Below, one piece after another: positions 49,975 through 59,936 of a stretch of 64,000 nucleotides of DNA. The DNA lies in assembly GCA_950295325.1 (NCBI GenBank), contig OX485808.1, positions 33,069,180-33,133,179 of the forward strand. Direction: 5' to 3'. The position numbers were made by a program, and so were the translations under genes. The notes beneath the pieces are model-generated. The model was not told the origin of the DNA, did not search any database, and saw nothing but the letters and a program-made list of their open reading frames with translations. Source of the DNA: Polytrichum commune (lineage: Eukaryota > Streptophyta > Polytrichopsida > Polytrichales > Polytrichaceae). Position 1 is the first letter of the stretch, and the number at the start of each line of letters is the position of its first letter.

Positions 49975-50758
49975 TTACTCACATAGATTAACTGCACCCT
50001 GTTGAGGGAGGGCATCGTCGTCGTCGTCAAGGTCTACAAAGTGGGTTGGATCGACCCCCTGAGACTCCGACGCTGCGACCTGAAGTGGCTGCAGGAGTTC
50101 TTCGTACAATTTTTTATCTCCCTCAAGTGCCACTATTGCCCTATTAGCAGATTGTGCTGCAAGAACCGAGGCACCTACAAAGACCGAAACAAATGAATTA
50201 GTCGAATGTGATTGAATTGCCTAAGTCTAGGGACATGGGAATGTTGAACAAATTACTCATACCAATTCCAGCAGTGAGGTCACATATAATCCCCCCTGGA
50301 GGGCTAAGGCCACTGATTAGAAGCTGGAGCAGGGACATTGCCTTCTCCTTAGGGCCCCTCCAGAATGTGTCACCATCGTTGCGCTTGAGTGCAGTATCAG
50401 CGGTGACAATGTTGAAAAGCACGTCATCACTTGCAAGGTCAACATCTTCAAATTCGTCACTAGAAGAAATGACAAACTCCTTCGGTTGCCTAACCAAAGG
50501 TGTGGAGAAAGACCGAACCAACACGATCGCTTTGAATTTCAGAGTCTGGACATCAACCATAGGCCCCGAATTGTTAGCAATGTGATTCAAGTCATGAAGG
50601 AGGGAGAACTTGAAGAGCGGAAAATGGCCAAATTTACTGACCCGCTTGGAGTTATGCACAGGGTGAGTGAGGTGGAGAGAATTCACGATCGTCCATTCCT
50701 CCTTGACCTCCATATTGTTGTTGTAGAGAAGCTCAAAACCTCTATCTTGATTTGCCAT
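49975..50758 (-). CDS. N4/N6 DNA methyltransferase-like protein (motif I part)
   Basis: Two exons, 50758-50263 and 50174-49975, joined by an intron with GTATGAG donor and TTTGTAG acceptor that splits a Gly codon. Joining them gives WRGPKEKAMSLLQLLI, SPPGGIICDLTAGIG, ASVLAAQSANRAIVALEGD, close to the C-terminal pattern of PF01555-type DNA methylases (EKPLxLLxxLI, PPGxxVLDxFAGSGT, A..lgR..iGiE.D). About 231 aa; ends in an acidic stretch DLDDDDD. The catalytic DPPY/SPPY motif IV, which should precede this part, is not seen, so the gene is 5'-incomplete or the domain is inactive. The ATG at 50758 sits at the edge of a 212-bp tandem array. Bryophytes have DNA N4-cytosine methyltransferases (Marchantia MpDN4MT), but I cannot tell whether this is related. 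Confidence 0.55.
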
Positions 50759-51622
50759 ATCTAAACCTACCTTGACTTTCCACTCTCAAAATTTCAGGCC
50801 CTCAACCAAAAACAAAGCCCCCGAGGCAGCCCATATCTAAACCTAGCTCACTTTGCTTGCTCAAAATTTTAGATTTTCAAGCAAAACAAAAGCCCTCGAG
50901 GGGGGGTGCCGTTACAAGCACCTCCTCGGAGGCTCAATCTAAGACCTCTTACCTGCACCAATGTTGGCCATATCTAAACCTACCTTGACTTTCCACTCTC
51001 AAAATTTCAGGCCCTCAACCAAAAACAAAGCCCCCGAGGCAGCCCATATCTAGACCTAGCTCACTTTGCTTGCTCAAAATTTCAGATTTTCAAGCAAAAA
51101 AAAAGCCCCCGAGGGGGGTGCTGTTATAGGCACCTCCTCGGAGGCTCAATCTAAGACCTCTTACCTGCACCAATGTTGGCCATATCCAAACCTACCTTGA
51201 CTTTCCATCTCAAAATTTCAGGCCCTCAACCAAAAACAAAGCCCCCGAGGCAGCCCATATCCAAACCTAGCTCACTTTGCTTGCTCAAAATTTTAGATTT
51301 TCAAGCAAAAAAAAAAGCCCCCGAGGGGGGTGCGGTTACAGGCACCTCCTCGGAGGCTCAATCTAAGACCTCTTACCTGCACCAATGTTGGCCATATCTA
51401 AACCTACCTTGACTTTCCACTCTCAAAATTTCAGGCCCTCAACCAAAAACAAAGCCCCCGAGGCAGCCCATATCTAGACCTAGCTCACTTTGCTTGCTCA
51501 AAATTTTAGATTTTCAAGCAAAACAAAAGCCCCCGAGGGGGGTGCCGTTACAGGCACCTCCTCGGAGGCTCAATCTAAGACCTCTTACCTGCACCAATGT
51601 TGGCCATATCTAAACCTACCTT
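50755..51622 (-). repeat. Four tandem units of 212 bp next to the methyltransferase-like gene
   Basis: Units begin with ccatat at 50755, 50968, 51180 and 51392, with a partial fifth at 51604. They are nearly identical. On the minus strand each carries GTCAAG/GTAGGT and, 19 bp further, ATGGCCAACATTGGTGCAG/GTAAGAG, which looks like a tiny coding exon (M-A-N-I-G-A) with a good donor; the real gene start (ATGGCAAATC) is a variant of the same motif. Each unit also has an imperfect stem around gcccccgagggggg. Confidence 0.9.
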
Positions 51623-51626
51623 GACT

Positions 51627-51753
51627 ATTCCCAGAATATCTCGAAATGCTAAAATTTGAAAACTAAATTTAGCATAAATATTCTATATTTGGATTGTGTT
51701 ATCTATTTTCCGCTCTCCGCTCTCCACCCATCGCTCGCATACAAGTCATGCTC
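51627..51753. other. Spacer
   Basis: Short AT-rich spacer holding the right copy of the 15-bp inverted repeat; no gene. Confidence 0.5.
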
Positions 51754-52298
51754 TGTCAGCCCTAAACCTCCACCCTTTGCGTCTGTGTCCGGGTGAGAGC
51801 CTTGGGCTCACATGTGAATATCTCCTCTTTCTTCAACCAATACTTATACAATGCAAACATTAACAACTCTTTTTTATTTTAAAATGATACAAGCAATGAA
51901 TATTGACAAATACTCCCTCCGTTGTATTTTCATACATCCAAGCACACCACGCTTAATGCCCCTTCCCTTTGGCGTGCTAATCACCAACCAGGCATCATTA
52001 CCTCCTCCTAATTACCCCTACTGCCCATCGCTAATTAAACCTAAGCCTGATTCCTAGCATTCAACATTCCAGCCCCTGGCCCAGTTATGAACTGGGATTA
52101 CCTAGCCTGGCCCTTAATTCAGCTCTGGACCTTCCTCTTAAACACTGGGCCGTTGCTTCATCGGACCTGTGCCCTATCCACTGCCTCATTACCTAGCTAA
52201 CTACCCAATTGCCGAAGGGTAGCTCCCTCTCGCCTCACTGCTCCAGGGGCCAACTCCCTGGAGCCTCCCGCAATGCTGCCGCAGCAGAGGCCCCGCGG

Positions 52299-52665
52299 TG
52301 TTAGGGACATAGTTTCGGAACCTTCTAAGGACAAGTTTCTAGAAAGTTCTAGACACAAGTCTCTAGAACATTCTAGAATGAACTTTTTAGAACTTTTTAG
52401 AACATTCTAGAAACAAACTTCTAGAACCTTCTAGAAACTTCCAATGGAAGTTGGTAGAACCTTCTCTAGAAGCTTATGTGTTGACTCTAGAAATATATAT
52501 AGGAGTCGAGGCTGAAGAGTTCTTCAGTCTCGACAACGCACTCCTTAGGACTCTAATCCACCTCTTTGGGTGTTGATCGTGTACTCTTCTTGTTAATCCA
52601 AGTTTCCTAGTGGTTCTTGTTTTCTAGTACTTAATCTCTTGTTGCTCATTCTTGTGTCCTTGACA
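52299..52665 (+). mobile_element. Solo LTR, copia-like (family E), HSE-rich
   Basis: 367 bp from TGTTAGGGACAT to TGTCCTTGACA, flanked by CGCGG (52294-52298) and CGCAG (52666-52670), a 5-bp duplication with one difference. A TATA box (atatatatagg) is near 52492-52502, followed by a probable R-U5. Size and layout fit Ty1/Copia LTRs. No primer-binding site follows, hence a solo LTR. Confidence 0.85.
52331..52472 (+). promoter_or_regulatory. Array of TTCTAGAA heat-shock-element-like sites
   Basis: Five exact TTCTAGAA palindromes plus several near matches (TTCTAGAC, TTCTCTAGAA, TTTTTAGAA) within 140 bp upstream of the LTR TATA box. Alternating TTC/GAA blocks are the binding pattern of heat-shock factors; the heat-responsive copia element ONSEN of Arabidopsis has such sites in its LTR. 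Confidence 0.6.
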
Positions 52666-54098
52666 CGCAGATGGTGTATACCTCCCTCTCTGCTACCAAT
52701 CTTCCTGGCCCATCGTTGATCTCCTCCCCTCCAGAATCACATCACCCTGTGAGCCCAAAACGGTGCCCACATGTGTGGTTACCCTCAAAAGTTATTAGGA
52801 TTTGTTCCTTTTTATTGTGATTGCTATTTCAAAACTAAAAAGAGTGTAACCCTTGGGTTTAACGTGTTTTTTTGTTAACAAGTGAATTACGTCACTTGTA
52901 TGTTGTGAGAGGATTAGTGTTAATTAGATTTAGTTAAAGTGATTGTAGTTAGTACTTTTGCTATTCAGGAAGGGAATGTGAGCTTTGAGCTTCAAGGCTG
53001 GGTTAGGTGTCCGAATTGGGCTTGGAAGCTGCCCACATTGGGACCGGGGGGTTGATTGAAATAGGTTGTAGCCTTGTTAGAACCAGGTAAGGGGTAAGCC
53101 TTGCAGGGCGGAGAGAACACTGGATTTTTGGGATGGATCAGCTGCGAGGGAATCAAGAGCGGCAACTCGCTGCGACGAAGCTCTCTCTGCTTTTCGGCAC
53201 TTGAGCATCTGTGTAAGGGGACTGGGGAATCCGGGAGCAACAGAGAGCTCGAAGCTCCTGGGATGGGATTGAAGGTCGAAATAGGTATGCCCAGAGAACT
53301 CGAAGGCTCCTGGGAGGGGATTAGAGGTTGAATGCGGAGGCTCCGAGCTTGGAGTGAGCCCCCTTGGCCGATTGCGGGGTTTTTGAGCGAGCTGGGAGAA
53401 GCTCCTGGATCCGGAGAAGGTCCCTGGTCTCCGAAGCTATGACACCTGCAAGCAAGGAAGCCCGACCTGCACTGGGCACTGGTGACGGGCAGTGACGGGT
53501 TGGCCCCGTGCCAAACAACGCTAAATCACGGATTAACCACCAAGACTGAAGTTGACTTAGGGTGGGGGGTTGGTAGTATTAATATTATATTATATTGTGG
53601 GCTAGTTAATTAGGCTAAAGGCGAAGGATTAAAACTAGGAAAATAGATTATTAGGGAATTAGGGGGCCACCAAGGGCAAGGTGGTGACATTAGGGAGTGG
53701 ACCTTAGGTGGGGATTTGTGTGTGGGGTTGTGAGAGAGTGTAGGAAGAGGGTAATAATAGAGAAGAACATTTTTCAATGCTTGTACTCTTATTATGGATT
53801 ATACCCGTGTGCCAATATTGATGTGGAATGCGGTGGAGGTTGATGATGTCGAGGAAATAGAATGTTGTAAGCAATGAATGTGAGCTACATTGTCGCAACC
53901 CTTGCTAGTTTTCCTTCCCTTAGCTTGACCGCCTTTCCAACCTAGCAAGTGCCACGAGCGCTAACCTGCACATCCCACGCACATGCATGGTTAGCTCCCA
54001 AAACCACGGACCTTCAAGCTCATGGCTTGGTCACCAAACCCTCCTACACATGCATTCGGGACTCTCCCCTTAGTAGGTAACCAATGGCTAAGGTGGAC

Positions 54099-56553
54099 TG
54101 GTAAGCTCACCTCCCCCCCCAAGACGGAAGAGGAGGTCGGAGAGCAAGAAGCCGAGGAGTACAATGAATGAGAGGCGAATCGGAGAATGGGAATGGAGCA
54201 GCCGCGTGGCGAAAGGGGTCCCTGGGAGCGAGGCGTAAGGGACCCGGAAAATGTAAGGGAGACCCTGGGAGCGAAGGGAAGGCCCTGGGAACTTATGAAA
54301 GGCCCGGGAACGCACGGGAGCGGGAACCGGGAACGTAGGCGAACGAGAACCGAGAGCCGAAGGCCCGGGAACGCATGGGAGCGGGAACTGGGAACGTAGG
54401 TGAACGAGAGCTGAGAGCCGAGGCACCGGGAACGCACGGGAGTGGGAACCGGGAACGAAAGGAGAACAGTGGAACGCGAGCGGCTAAAGGAGGCACAAAA
54501 ATAGCCAGTGGAAATAGGGCTAGCACTGAGATTAGAAGAGGCACAAATGCCCCACTTTAGGAGCACGTGCTCAATTAATAAGCCCAGGATAGGAAAAGAT
54601 ATGTAGGTATGAATTACATATTAGATTAAATAGATTTAAACTCTATGAATTAAAGACTTTTAATCAGGCTATTATTAGATACAGTGCTATATTTAGCCGA
54701 GCTAACATTTACAAAAATCCTAGGAAAATATAGATATGTGAGACTATATAAGGAGGCCACTTAAGGGCCCTAATACACATCATTTTCATAAGAAAACTTT
54801 ACATGAGTGTCCGAGCTCCCGAGTCTTGAGTTCGTCATTAGATAGAAAACGGCACCCGCGGTGCAATAAGTTTTGAGTCTAGGGATCGCCATTAGATAGA
54901 AAACGGCACCCGCGGTGCAATAAGTTTTGTGTCTAGGGATCGCCCTTAGATAGAAAACGGCACCCGCGGTGCAATAAGTTGAGTCTAGGGATCGCATTTA
55001 GATAGGCAACGGCACCCGCGGTGCATTAAGTTTGTGTCTAGGGATCGTATTCGGCAACCACGGTGCGATAAAATAAGATGCGGCAATCAAAGAGCAACAT
55101 ACTCACATAGGCTTAGGCCATTACCGAATTGTAAGACAAGCAAAGTTTTGGAAAAGAGATGACCCGAGAACTTGCATGCGGCTCATTGGCCAAGCACCAT
55201 ATAGAGGAACTCCGATAAATACTTTGTGAAATTCATATAAGGAGAAGTAAATCGCGTGCGACAAACTTGAGGATACTTCATAGCAACTTGGATTACGCAT
55301 GCAATACGGTAAAATCACCCACACTTGGCAAGAGGTTGAGGCAAGAGGATCTAAGCTAAGAAAACCAAATCACCTAGGTAGTGCTCATTGATGGAAAAGG
55401 TGATGATGCCTCAAGCCGAAGCTTGACACCTTAGCATAAGTTCACATCATTACCTTTCCCACCATTGGATTTGAGGCACCGAGATTAGTTTACTTGAGAG
55501 GACTTGATAAGACTAATCAAATCATAAAGCAAGCAAAGGATTGGAACCAAAGGTGGCCGAGATGTGGCCTCGTCATCAAATTCCCCTATCTTAGCACTTA
55601 GGGATTTTGGCGGCCTAAGAGAATATTCTGGGAATTTAGCCGGCCTTAGCCAAATACTTGGAATCTTCTAAGGAGTGGCAATTATGTGCTAAGTCTTAGA
55701 GATTTGGCTCGAGAGCATACACCTATGATTATTGGAATGTAAAGGGATTTTAATTAGGTCTAAGTATCTTCCACGAGCTAGGTTGTCTTAGCGAGGGAGT
55801 ATGCTACCTTATGAAAGTATTTGGGCAACGGGTTTGAAAACTTGAACGGAATAAAGGATATTGCATTGGAATTTAAAGGAATGAATAAGTATTCTATATA
55901 GGATTATAAATCGATAGGATATAAATTCAAAACATGAAAGATATTGTGGGTAGGAGAATTTAGATGGTTTCAAATTACGAGAGTTATGAACTTGAAATAT
56001 GTTTTAGATGAATTCAACCATGAAAGATATTGTATGAGGATGTTTCTCTCGGGGAAACATTTAACCTTGACATTATACGTTTGAGAAACATTAACTTAAG
56101 GTCTAAGGTACCTATCCATTTAAGAGACTATTTAAAAGGAACTACATACTGAGAGATATTGTAGAAGTGTTCTCGTTAAGGGCACTTTCGGGGAACATAA
56201 ACTTGACAACTTGGACACTTTATCCCTAGGGATTTATCAAAGGGTCTTGAACACAATATTCTTGATTAAGAAAAGTATTGTGTTACTAAATCTATTTAAA
56301 GGTTTAGGAACACTAAACCTTGACATTAGATTCAGGGAAACACAAACTTGTAATCTTAGACCAACTACTCTTAGAGAGTTTATAAGGATATTGGAACTGC
56401 ATGTTACGGAATTGAGATACAGAAGAATGCAAACACCTTCACGAGACTTAGAGAAGAGAAGATCTAATTTTGGTGGGAGTAACTTCCATGTAAACCGGTT
56501 CAGCAACGGGTTACACCGTCTGAGGCTGGATGGTTGAAGGTGGCCCTCCAACA
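54099..56553 (+). mobile_element. Solo LTR, family D (2455 bp)
   Basis: Begins TGGTAAGCTCACC and ends GGCCCTCCAACA, flanked by a perfect duplication TGGAC (54094-54098, 56554-56558); the empty site is seen in B2. A TATA box (ctatataagg) lies near 54744, giving plus orientation and an unusually long R-U5 of about 1.8 kb. A GC-rich U3 block (54180-54480) has repeated gggaacg-cgggagcgggaac motifs. No protein domains; the long frames in it follow composition. Confidence 0.88.
54835..55075 (+). repeat. Four tandem 54-bp units with a GCACCCGCGGTGC hairpin
   Basis: Units at about 54851, 54905, 54959 and 55011 share aacGGCACCCGCGGTGCaata..gagtctagggatcgc, and a fifth is degenerate (55045-55070). GCACC/GGTGC forms a small stem-loop in each. 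They lie about 100-300 bp downstream of the LTR TATA box, within its transcribed part. Confidence 0.88.
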
Positions 56554-58288
56554 TGGACTTCCATCCATGGAAGTCCACTCTTGAGTTGATCATCGTGTTG
56601 CCAAAACAACACTACAACTACCCGGAGCACATTGCCAAGTATGCTCCTTGGGGGTCGGTCGGCTAAGCCGCCTCACCCATATAAGCCTCTAGGACTTTGG
56701 GCGGGGCCCCTACCCCACCTTCAAGTATCCTTTTTTCTCTCTACAAGGGTTGGGGCCAAGTAGACATTTTCCCTTACCCGCTAGGGCTAGAACCTCCCAG
56801 CAACTTCAGACCACCATAACTTCTACATATGATGTTTGATGCTCTCAAGCGACCACTCTATCGTCACCTACTCTTTGCGTAGATGCCGATGGACCCCTCA
56901 CTTGCCCCATTCGGGAAAGTATTGAGGAAGTTATGGCTCTTCAAACCTTGGCAGTCCCGGGCACCACTCCCAGGTCACTGCTGTCCCAGGGTGCTGTCCC
57001 GGGACAGCGCCCCACTCAAATTGCCATATTTCCTAGCTAGCACCTCTGATTGAGGTGTTCCTTAGCATTTTAGAATTCCACCGCCACAAGCTACTCATAA
57101 CTTATGGCCTTACCCTCATGACTCTTAGTCCCCGTGGGTGAGAGGCGTTCTCAACGCCCGGGGCCCTCACCCACAGTAAGAGTACTTGGGCCCTCTCACC
57201 AATGGCGCCACAAGTCCCGGGTGTCACTCCGGGGTCCCCCTTGTGCCCATGGTGTTGCGGGCACTCCTCATGGAGAGGTGCGCGACATACATGCCCCCAC
57301 CCGGACTACGACACATAAGGGTGGGTGGTTTGTCCTCACACACCCCACACTGATCCAAAGAGAGGAACTTCCCTGCGCCCAATCCCGATCTAAATCCTTG
57401 AAGATTACCTGACCTCAGGAATTCGGCATACTCCCTGTGCACAACACAGGTGACATCCCGTGCTCTTCCACATGCGGCATCCATCACCTCATTCATTTAT
57501 TCCCCTCCCAATCTGTTTGCGACTGCCCGGGTTCAAGCCCGTGAATTCACCCTCCGAGCTCAGCAACCTAGCTGGACACAATGTTGCCGCTCCTGGTTAT
57601 GAGATGGTCGTTGTATCTACCTTCCCCCTTAGCTGGGATCGTAGCGCTGCGCATCCCCTTCCAGCATTCCTCGTCCATCACTTCCTCCCTCTTCTCCTGA
57701 GTTTGGGTGCCCTGGCCCTCCTCCGGCTGCCGCCGCTCTCCTCCTGACTCTCTCTCCCTAATGCCCTTGCACAGCTGCCGAGAGCGGTGACCCCTTGGCC
57801 GGAGTAGGAACCCCCTTCCTTCCCCTTCGCTGGATTTCTGGGCAGTTGCCTTATCCCTTGGGTGGCAGAACCCCTTGCCCTGAATGAACAAGGCCTTAGC
57901 CTGAAATGGATACAACCAACCCCAACCAATTAGTCCTAGCTTAAGCCACGATTCTCTAGGCCGAGGCCTCAACCCTTTGGTTCCCAACCAGCAAGGTTTA
58001 AATTCACACAAATTAAATCAAGCCTAAGCCAGGCTACACACATACACCCTCCCACTAACTTCACAGTCTAACACTTGCAACCATAACTTTTCTACCTATA
58101 AATTCATTCCCCATCCCTCTTCGAGTTGATAACCCCAAACTAATTCCCATATTAACCCCCAACTCAACCATAGGCCTAAGCACTACGTTGCACTCTTTTT
58201 ATCTTTTTCGAATAGCTGAATAACATCAAGATCAAAGTACTAATGTTTTCTTAGAGTTAACCTCACATATGTGCACCATATTGGGCTC

Positions 58289-58330
58289 ACATAATTGGCG
58301 ACCATCGGGGGATGGATCCCGAATTTATTG
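58289..58330 (+). other. Primer-binding-site-like sequence at the LTR boundary
   Basis: Directly after the LTR end ..GGGCTCACA comes taaTTGGCGACCATCGGGGGA. TGGCGACCA.. is what the complement of a plant tRNA-Arg 3' end (acceptor GACCA..) would start with, as expected of a primer-binding site on the plus strand. The neighbouring pol is on the minus strand, so the assignment is uncertain. Confidence 0.35.
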
Positions 58331-58349
58331 CTTGAGGGTAAGTGTCACC

Positions 58350-59936
58350 TCATGCCCTGTATTCCTTGCACCGACTGCCCGCCGTATGTGCTGGGAAGCT
58401 CTCACCATTCAAAGTCTCCAGTTGCATGGAGTTGTTGGGAAACACTTCGCGAACAAGGTAAGGACCCAACAAAACTGCATCGAATTTATCCGGAAAGTCG
58501 AGCTTCCTAGCATCTTGAATCATCACCATCATTCCCAGTCGTAGTGCCCTCTTCTTGTATTTCTTGTCGAAGGTGATCTTCCTTCGGGGTTGGATGGCCT
58601 CGATGTGTTGAGCACTCATCCTTCTTCTTTCATCAAGCTCTTCTAACGTCGTCAGTCTAGTTCTCAACGACTGACTATCCGTGAGACGTGTCTTCACTGC
58701 CACTTGTAGGGGTTCCACCTCGAATTCGATGGGCAATATAGCTTCCAACCCATATACTAAAGAGAATGGAGTTGCATGTGCTGTTATCTTGAAGGTTGTG
58801 CGATACGCCCACAATACCGCTGTTAACTTGACGTCCCAATCCCTCTTCGAATCTAGCACTGTCTTGCAAAGGATACTTACCAAGGTCCCGTTAACACGCT
58901 CCGTTTGACCATTGGTCTGCGGATGATAAGGAGTTGTTTTTCTATAGTCTATTTTAAATCTAGCTGTGAGGTCTTGAAACATCTCCTTCAAGAAATGGGT
59001 GCCCCTATCGCTAACCAGAATCTTGGGACACCCGAACCTTGAGATGATGTTCTCATACATAAAGGTGGCGGCATTGGCGGCTGTGTTCGTCTTCACAGCC
59101 TTGGCTTCCGCCCACTTAGTCAAGTATTCAGTTGCAACTATAATGTAAGCCATACCCTTGGAAGAATGGGGGTGAACCTCACCAACGTAATCGATTCCCC
59201 ACTTCTCAAAGGGAACTAGAGGCAAAGACATATGGAGAGGCATCTCCATTCAGAGGTTATTCCTCGCATACCTCTAACAAACATCACATTTCCTAACATA
59301 TTCCTTAGCATCCTTGAACAAGTCTGGCCAGAAGTAACCGGCCCTGAGTAACTTTTGTCCGGTGAGCAATCCTGAGAAATGCCCACCACATGTACTATCA
59401 TGGCATGCCGCCAATATGGTGGGCGCTTCAACCTCCGACACACATCGCTGTAGGATCCCATCCATTCCCCTCCTGAATAGTCTATGGCCGATCACTGTGT
59501 AGTGCCGACTATTAATTCTAACATTTCTCCTTTCTTCTCTTGTCCGATCCCCAGTCAACTGTTGGGTTGTGAGAAACTCCACAATTCCTAAATACCAATC
59601 CGCTCTAGCCGTGACCAAGAAAAGGTTGTCATCTCTCAGACTGTCGTCCACTGGACTGGATCCCACCTCGTCGGACAACCTTGACAAATAGTCAGCTTGC
59701 AAATGCATACGCCCAGGTTTATACTCAACAATATAGTCGAACTCTTCCAAGAGTAGGACCCATCTAGCCAACCTACCACTCAACTCCGCCTTGTTGACTA
59801 AGAACTTGATCGCCATATGATCGACAATGAAAACCACGGGATTACACATAAGGTTATTGCGGAATTTCTTAACTGAGAAGACCATGGCCAAGCACTCCCT
59901 CTCAGTAGTAGAATAGTTTCTCTCTGCATGTGTCAA
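58350..59936 (-). mobile_element. Ty3/Gypsy pol fossil: RNase H and integrase
   Basis: Minus-strand remains of a Ty3/Gypsy polyprotein. The RNase H part (about 59936-59640) has NYSTTERECLAMVFSVKKF and VFIVDHMAIKFL, the zinc-binding and core integrase part follows (about 59500-58350) with SDRGTHFLKEMFQDL, PYHPQTNGQTERVNGTL and a C-terminal GPYLVREVF-type segment. RNase H before integrase, adjoining an LTR, is the Gypsy order. It is broken (at least two interruptions) and lacks its upstream half, which is cut off by LTR A3 at 59985. Confidence 0.9.

Larger units (their letters stand above)
48493..51726. other. Segment bounded by a 15-bp perfect inverted repeat
   Basis: TGGAGAGCGGAGAGC at 48493-48507 recurs inverted at 51712-51726, and the flanks just outside (gtatgtgag, and gtatgcgag inverted) match as well. 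Between them lie a pogo-like remnant, the methyltransferase-like gene and the 212-bp tandem units. This could be a DNA transposon carrying a cargo gene, or an accident of inverted LTR-derived sequence next to the older LTR at 51754. Confidence 0.35.
53891..57287 (+). mobile_element. Solo LTR, family B (copy B1), carrying D
   Basis: Ends TGTCGCAACCCTTGCTAG and GGTGCGCGACA with a perfect duplication TACAT at 53886-53890 and 57288-57292. Net length about 937 bp after removing D. Matches the inverse copy B2 (61183-63608) along its whole length. Confidence 0.93.
52748..57340 (+). mobile_element. Solo LTR, family A (copy A2), carrying B1 and D
   Basis: Starts TGTGAGCCCAAAACGGTGCC, ends GGTTTGTCCTCACA, with a perfect duplication CACCC at 52743-52747 and 57341-57345. 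Net length without the inserted B1 stack is about 1190 bp. It sits inside the older A-prime LTR. Confidence 0.92.
51754..58288 (-). mobile_element. Oldest family A LTR (A-prime), interrupted twice
   Basis: Inverted relative to A1-A3: the left end TGTCAGCCCTAAACCTCCAC corresponds to the CTCACA end and the right end (..TATTGGGCTCACA at 58288) to the TGTGAGCCC end. After removing the copia-type solo LTR (52299-52665) and the A2 stack (52748-57340) with their duplications, about 1565 bp remain. The Ty3/Gypsy pol remains begin directly to its right, in the same (minus) orientation, so it may be that element's 3' LTR; a tRNA-complement-like sequence at the boundary argues for the opposite orientation. 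Confidence 0.7.

Noticed and set aside
53991-54566. 191-codon minus-strand frame in LTR D and B
   Set aside because: It spans the LTR D insertion boundary and follows the repeated GC-rich U3 motifs; no protein family recognised.
57480-58011. 147-codon minus-strand frame in the old family A LTR
   Set aside because: Lies in LTR sequence shared in kind with other family A copies, Arg/Gly/Glu rich, without a domain.
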